The notes under the pieces were generated by a model. It was given only the letters and a program-made list of their open reading frames with translations. It was not told the DNA's origin and ran no database searches. A stretch of DNA of 34,383 nucleotides from Acidobacteriota bacterium (GTDB taxonomy: Bacteria > Acidobacteriota > Terriglobia > Terriglobales > Acidobacteriaceae), in NCBI GenBank assembly GCA_021828835.1, contig JAJZCY010000013.1, positions 1-34,383 on the forward strand, read 5' to 3'. The first letter of the stretch is position 1, and each line of letters opens with the position of its first letter. A program made the translations under genes and the position numbers. Shown here piece after piece: positions 32,761 to 34,383 of the stretch.

Positions 32761-33271
32761 ATGATCGAGTCTCACAGCATCTTTCTCTTGAGCGCGGCAC
32801 TGACGGCCATTATCGGGCTCATCCTACTCATCGCAGTCTCCAAGCTGAATCCGTTCATCACGCGATTTTGGTTCTCACTGGGCCTTGCCGTGGCGGCGGG
32901 TATGCCCTTCACTGCATGTATCCCTCCCTTCGAGCTGGGGATGGGCACAACCCTGGGGCACATTGCCATCATCGCGCCGTACTGCTGTGCAACATGCAAG
33001 ACAACAAGGGGCAAGTGAGCGTCATGCGTGCCAACTGGTTCACCAACCACGCGGCACGCAACGCTACCAGCCGACACAGCGGAACGACGAAGACGCGCTG
33101 ACCCGGGCCATCATCGCACTGGCCACTCAATATGGCCGGTATGGATACCGACGCATCACCATCGAGCGGCAGGAAGCCGGCTGGAACGTAGGCAAGGATC
33201 GCGTGGAGCGTCGCGCTGGGCACCATGTTAGGCAAGATCCTGGCAGAATCGGGGGGCGCAGACCAGATTGC
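32761..33271 (+). pseudogene. GntP-family gluconate permease fragment, split by an insertion
   Basis: ATG 32761, with GGGGGAAG upstream, begins a GntP-like N-terminus: ALTAIIGLILLIAVSKLNPF, SLGLAVAAGMPF and FELGMGTTLGHIAIIA. After codon 72 the frame is broken by 239 bp of IS3 sequence. On the far side (33216) it resumes as LGTMLGKILAESGGADQIA, exactly the next residues expected in the family. Removing 32977-33215 restores one frame. Homology ends near 33271, so the remaining three quarters of the permease are absent. The intact protein would have been a sugar-acid:proton symporter. No motif was recognised in 33272-33395. Confidence 0.7.
32977..33215 (+). mobile_element. Internal IS3-family orfB fragment between 5-bp direct repeats
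   Basis: In one plus-strand frame this reads SERHACQLVHQPRGTQRYQP, then TRAIIALATQYGRYGYRRIT and GWNVGKDRVER, all characteristic of the N-terminal part of IS3 OrfB. It starts and ends inside orfB with no terminal repeats. TCGCG occurs at 32972-32976 and again at 33211-33215, flanking it like a target duplication or microhomology. It interrupts the gntP remnant. Confidence 0.72.
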
Positions 33272-33395
33272 GCATAGTCGGCGCACTCGCGGACGAATGG
33301 CGACGGCGTGAGGTCCCGCGTATGTGGCAGCCGATTGACAATTTTGGAGGGCGCAGGCATACCTCCCCTCTACATGGCGCGGGCGGCGGCGCACA

Positions 33396-33986
33396 CGGTT
33401 GGATATGCGCGCTGTGCTTCTTCACCGCCCATTGAAAGAAGCCGTCACACTGCGGGAGATAGAGCTGCTTCCAGTCAGAGATGGACTTCCGCGCGTATCG
33501 CCAGAGCGACGGAGGGAGTGTGCAGAGTTGATGGTTGTAAATGGAGAGCGGCATGTTTCTGAGCGCGAGGAATTGAACCGCCTCTTCGAGTTCCTGCTCA
33601 TAGTCGTGCGGGTCGATCCACAATTCCTCGATGTTCCCCGGCGTGTAGCCAGTATATTCGAGGCCCATGAGCGCGATGTGCTCGACGAAGGTGAGGTTGC
33701 CGTAAATATACTCCGCGAGCTTTGTAAGGCGCGGGATTGTGAGCCGGTGGAGGACGACCCGTACTTCGGTGCGGATTCCGTGGCGCGCCGCCTAGTGGAA
33801 CCCCATCATCGTCTGGTCGAACGCGCTCCGCGCCTGCACTACGTAGTCGTGGACGCTTGCCACGTCGGCGTAAAGGGGAATGGCAAGACTGATATTCGGG
33901 TGGCCCATGGCAGCGAAGCGGCGCGCGAACTCCCGCCATGCGAACGACCTTCCGTTCGTGAGCACATGGAGTTCCGTATCGGGCAG
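33396..33986 (-). pseudogene. hxsC: hxsC pseudogene (His-Xaa-Ser system radical SAM maturase), C-terminal half
   Basis: The minus strand reads PDTELHVLTNGRSFAW, then AIPLYADVASVHDYVVQARS, a TAG stop (33794-33792), and in the same frame RTEVRVVLHRLTIPRLTKLA, LMGLEYTGYTPGN, LWIDPHDYEQ, MPLSIYNHQLCTL, and SISDWKQLYLPQCDGFFQWA. These match the C-terminal half of HxsC as I remember the family. The radical SAM CxxxCxxC half is gone, replaced by transposase sequence. Near 33441-33449 the auxiliary cysteine cluster expected between CDG and GGFF is deleted. Homology ends at about HIQP (33396). Intact relatives modify small HxsA/HxsD-associated peptides; no other hxs gene is in view. Three separate lesions make this non-functional. 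Confidence 0.72.
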
Positions 33987-34383
33987 CCGCACATACTGCC
34001 GATGCCAGCTCGGGTCGTACCGCTGGGCTGTTGTCGCCGCCTCCACCAGCAACCAGCGAAGCAGCGTGTTGCCCTGCTTGGTGATGTGGCCCATCTGCTG
34101 CTGGCGCTTGCCGCTGGAGGCCTCCGACGGAATCAGTCCCAGGTAGCTGCCCACCTGCTTGCCGCGGGGAAACCGCCTCCAGTCGCCCACCACCAGTACA
34201 TACGCCAGCGAGATCACCGGACCTACTCCCGGATGAGTCATCAGAAGACGCGCTTCGTCATCCTGGCAGGCCGCTTCCTCCACTGCCTTATCCAACGGCT
34301 TGATCCGCTGCTCCAGTGCGTCCAGCAAGCGCAGAAGATCTGCGCGCCGCTGCGCGTACCAGCCGCCCAACGGCAGCGCCTCG
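33987..34383 (-). mobile_element. IS110-family transposase, truncated and open at the window edge
   Basis: The frame enters from beyond 34383 and reads LLDALEQRIKPLDKAVEEA, LLMTHPGVGPVISLAYVLVV, FPRGKQVGSYLGLIPSEASS and MGHITKQGNTLLRWLLVEAA, the conserved C-terminal Transposase_20 region of IS110 enzymes. It stops matching after RYDPSWHRQYVRL, well before the usual C-terminus, and passes in frame into hxsC. The apparent start at 34370 is internal, because the frame is open to the window edge (EALPLGGWY). The N-terminal DEDD catalytic domain, if present, lies outside. Confidence 0.85.

Noticed and set aside
32885-33277. A 130-residue frame as a real gene
   Set aside because: It is a composite of gntP sequence in the wrong frame and an IS3 orfB fragment.

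Overview
The window looks like chromosomal DNA of an Acidobacteriota member (Terriglobia or Solibacter-like). This rests on gene content and the moderately high G+C: an Oar-type TonB-dependent receptor with an N-terminal carboxypeptidase-regulatory domain, many secreted glycan-active enzymes, two IclR regulators and an SSS symporter. No rRNA, tRNA or CRISPR array was found, and nearly all sequence up to about 32.4 kb is coding.

Region 1 (1-10852): a TonB receptor (open at the left edge) with its own promoter, then a leftward operon read as DegT aminotransferase, an amidohydrolase-fold protein that has lost its metal ligands, an intact amidohydrolase, FAH-family hydrolase/isomerase, IclR regulator and EamA transporter. 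The first three genes are joined by ATGA stop/start overlaps. A sodium:solute symporter diverges from the operon. Region 2 (10865-18787): a leftward set of a GH20-type hexosaminidase, a TIM-barrel glycosidase-like protein, a large heparinase II/III-type lyase and a Gfo/Idh/MocA dehydrogenase. An inverted repeat GTTC-N8-GAAC lies upstream of the TonB receptor, the DegT operon and the TIM-barrel/heparinase operon. In the last two it sits exactly 11 bp downstream of a TTGACA/TAGTAT promoter. I infer one local regulon linking uptake, depolymerisation and catabolism.

Region 3 (19026-29903): a rightward operon of a GH39-like glycosidase, a ceramidase-like metallohydrolase and a D-serine dehydratase/D-threonine aldolase-type PLP enzyme. 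It is followed by a 3-hydroxyacyl-CoA dehydrogenase-family gene with an APC permease, a class III aminotransferase, RidA, an N-acyl-D-amino-acid deacylase with all its metal ligands, and a second IclR. Together these read as a locus for taking up and breaking down D-amino or N-acyl-amino compounds, possibly from cell walls or amino-sugar glycans. Region 4 (29917-32442) is a secreted GH78 alpha-L-rhamnosidase-like protein.

Region 5 (32.5-34.4 kb) is a graveyard of broken elements. It holds IS3 transposase scraps, a gluconate-permease (GntP) pseudogene split by an internal IS3 orfB fragment between 5-bp direct repeats, and an hxsC (His-Xaa-Ser system radical SAM maturase) pseudogene fused in frame to a truncated IS110 transposase that runs off the right edge.
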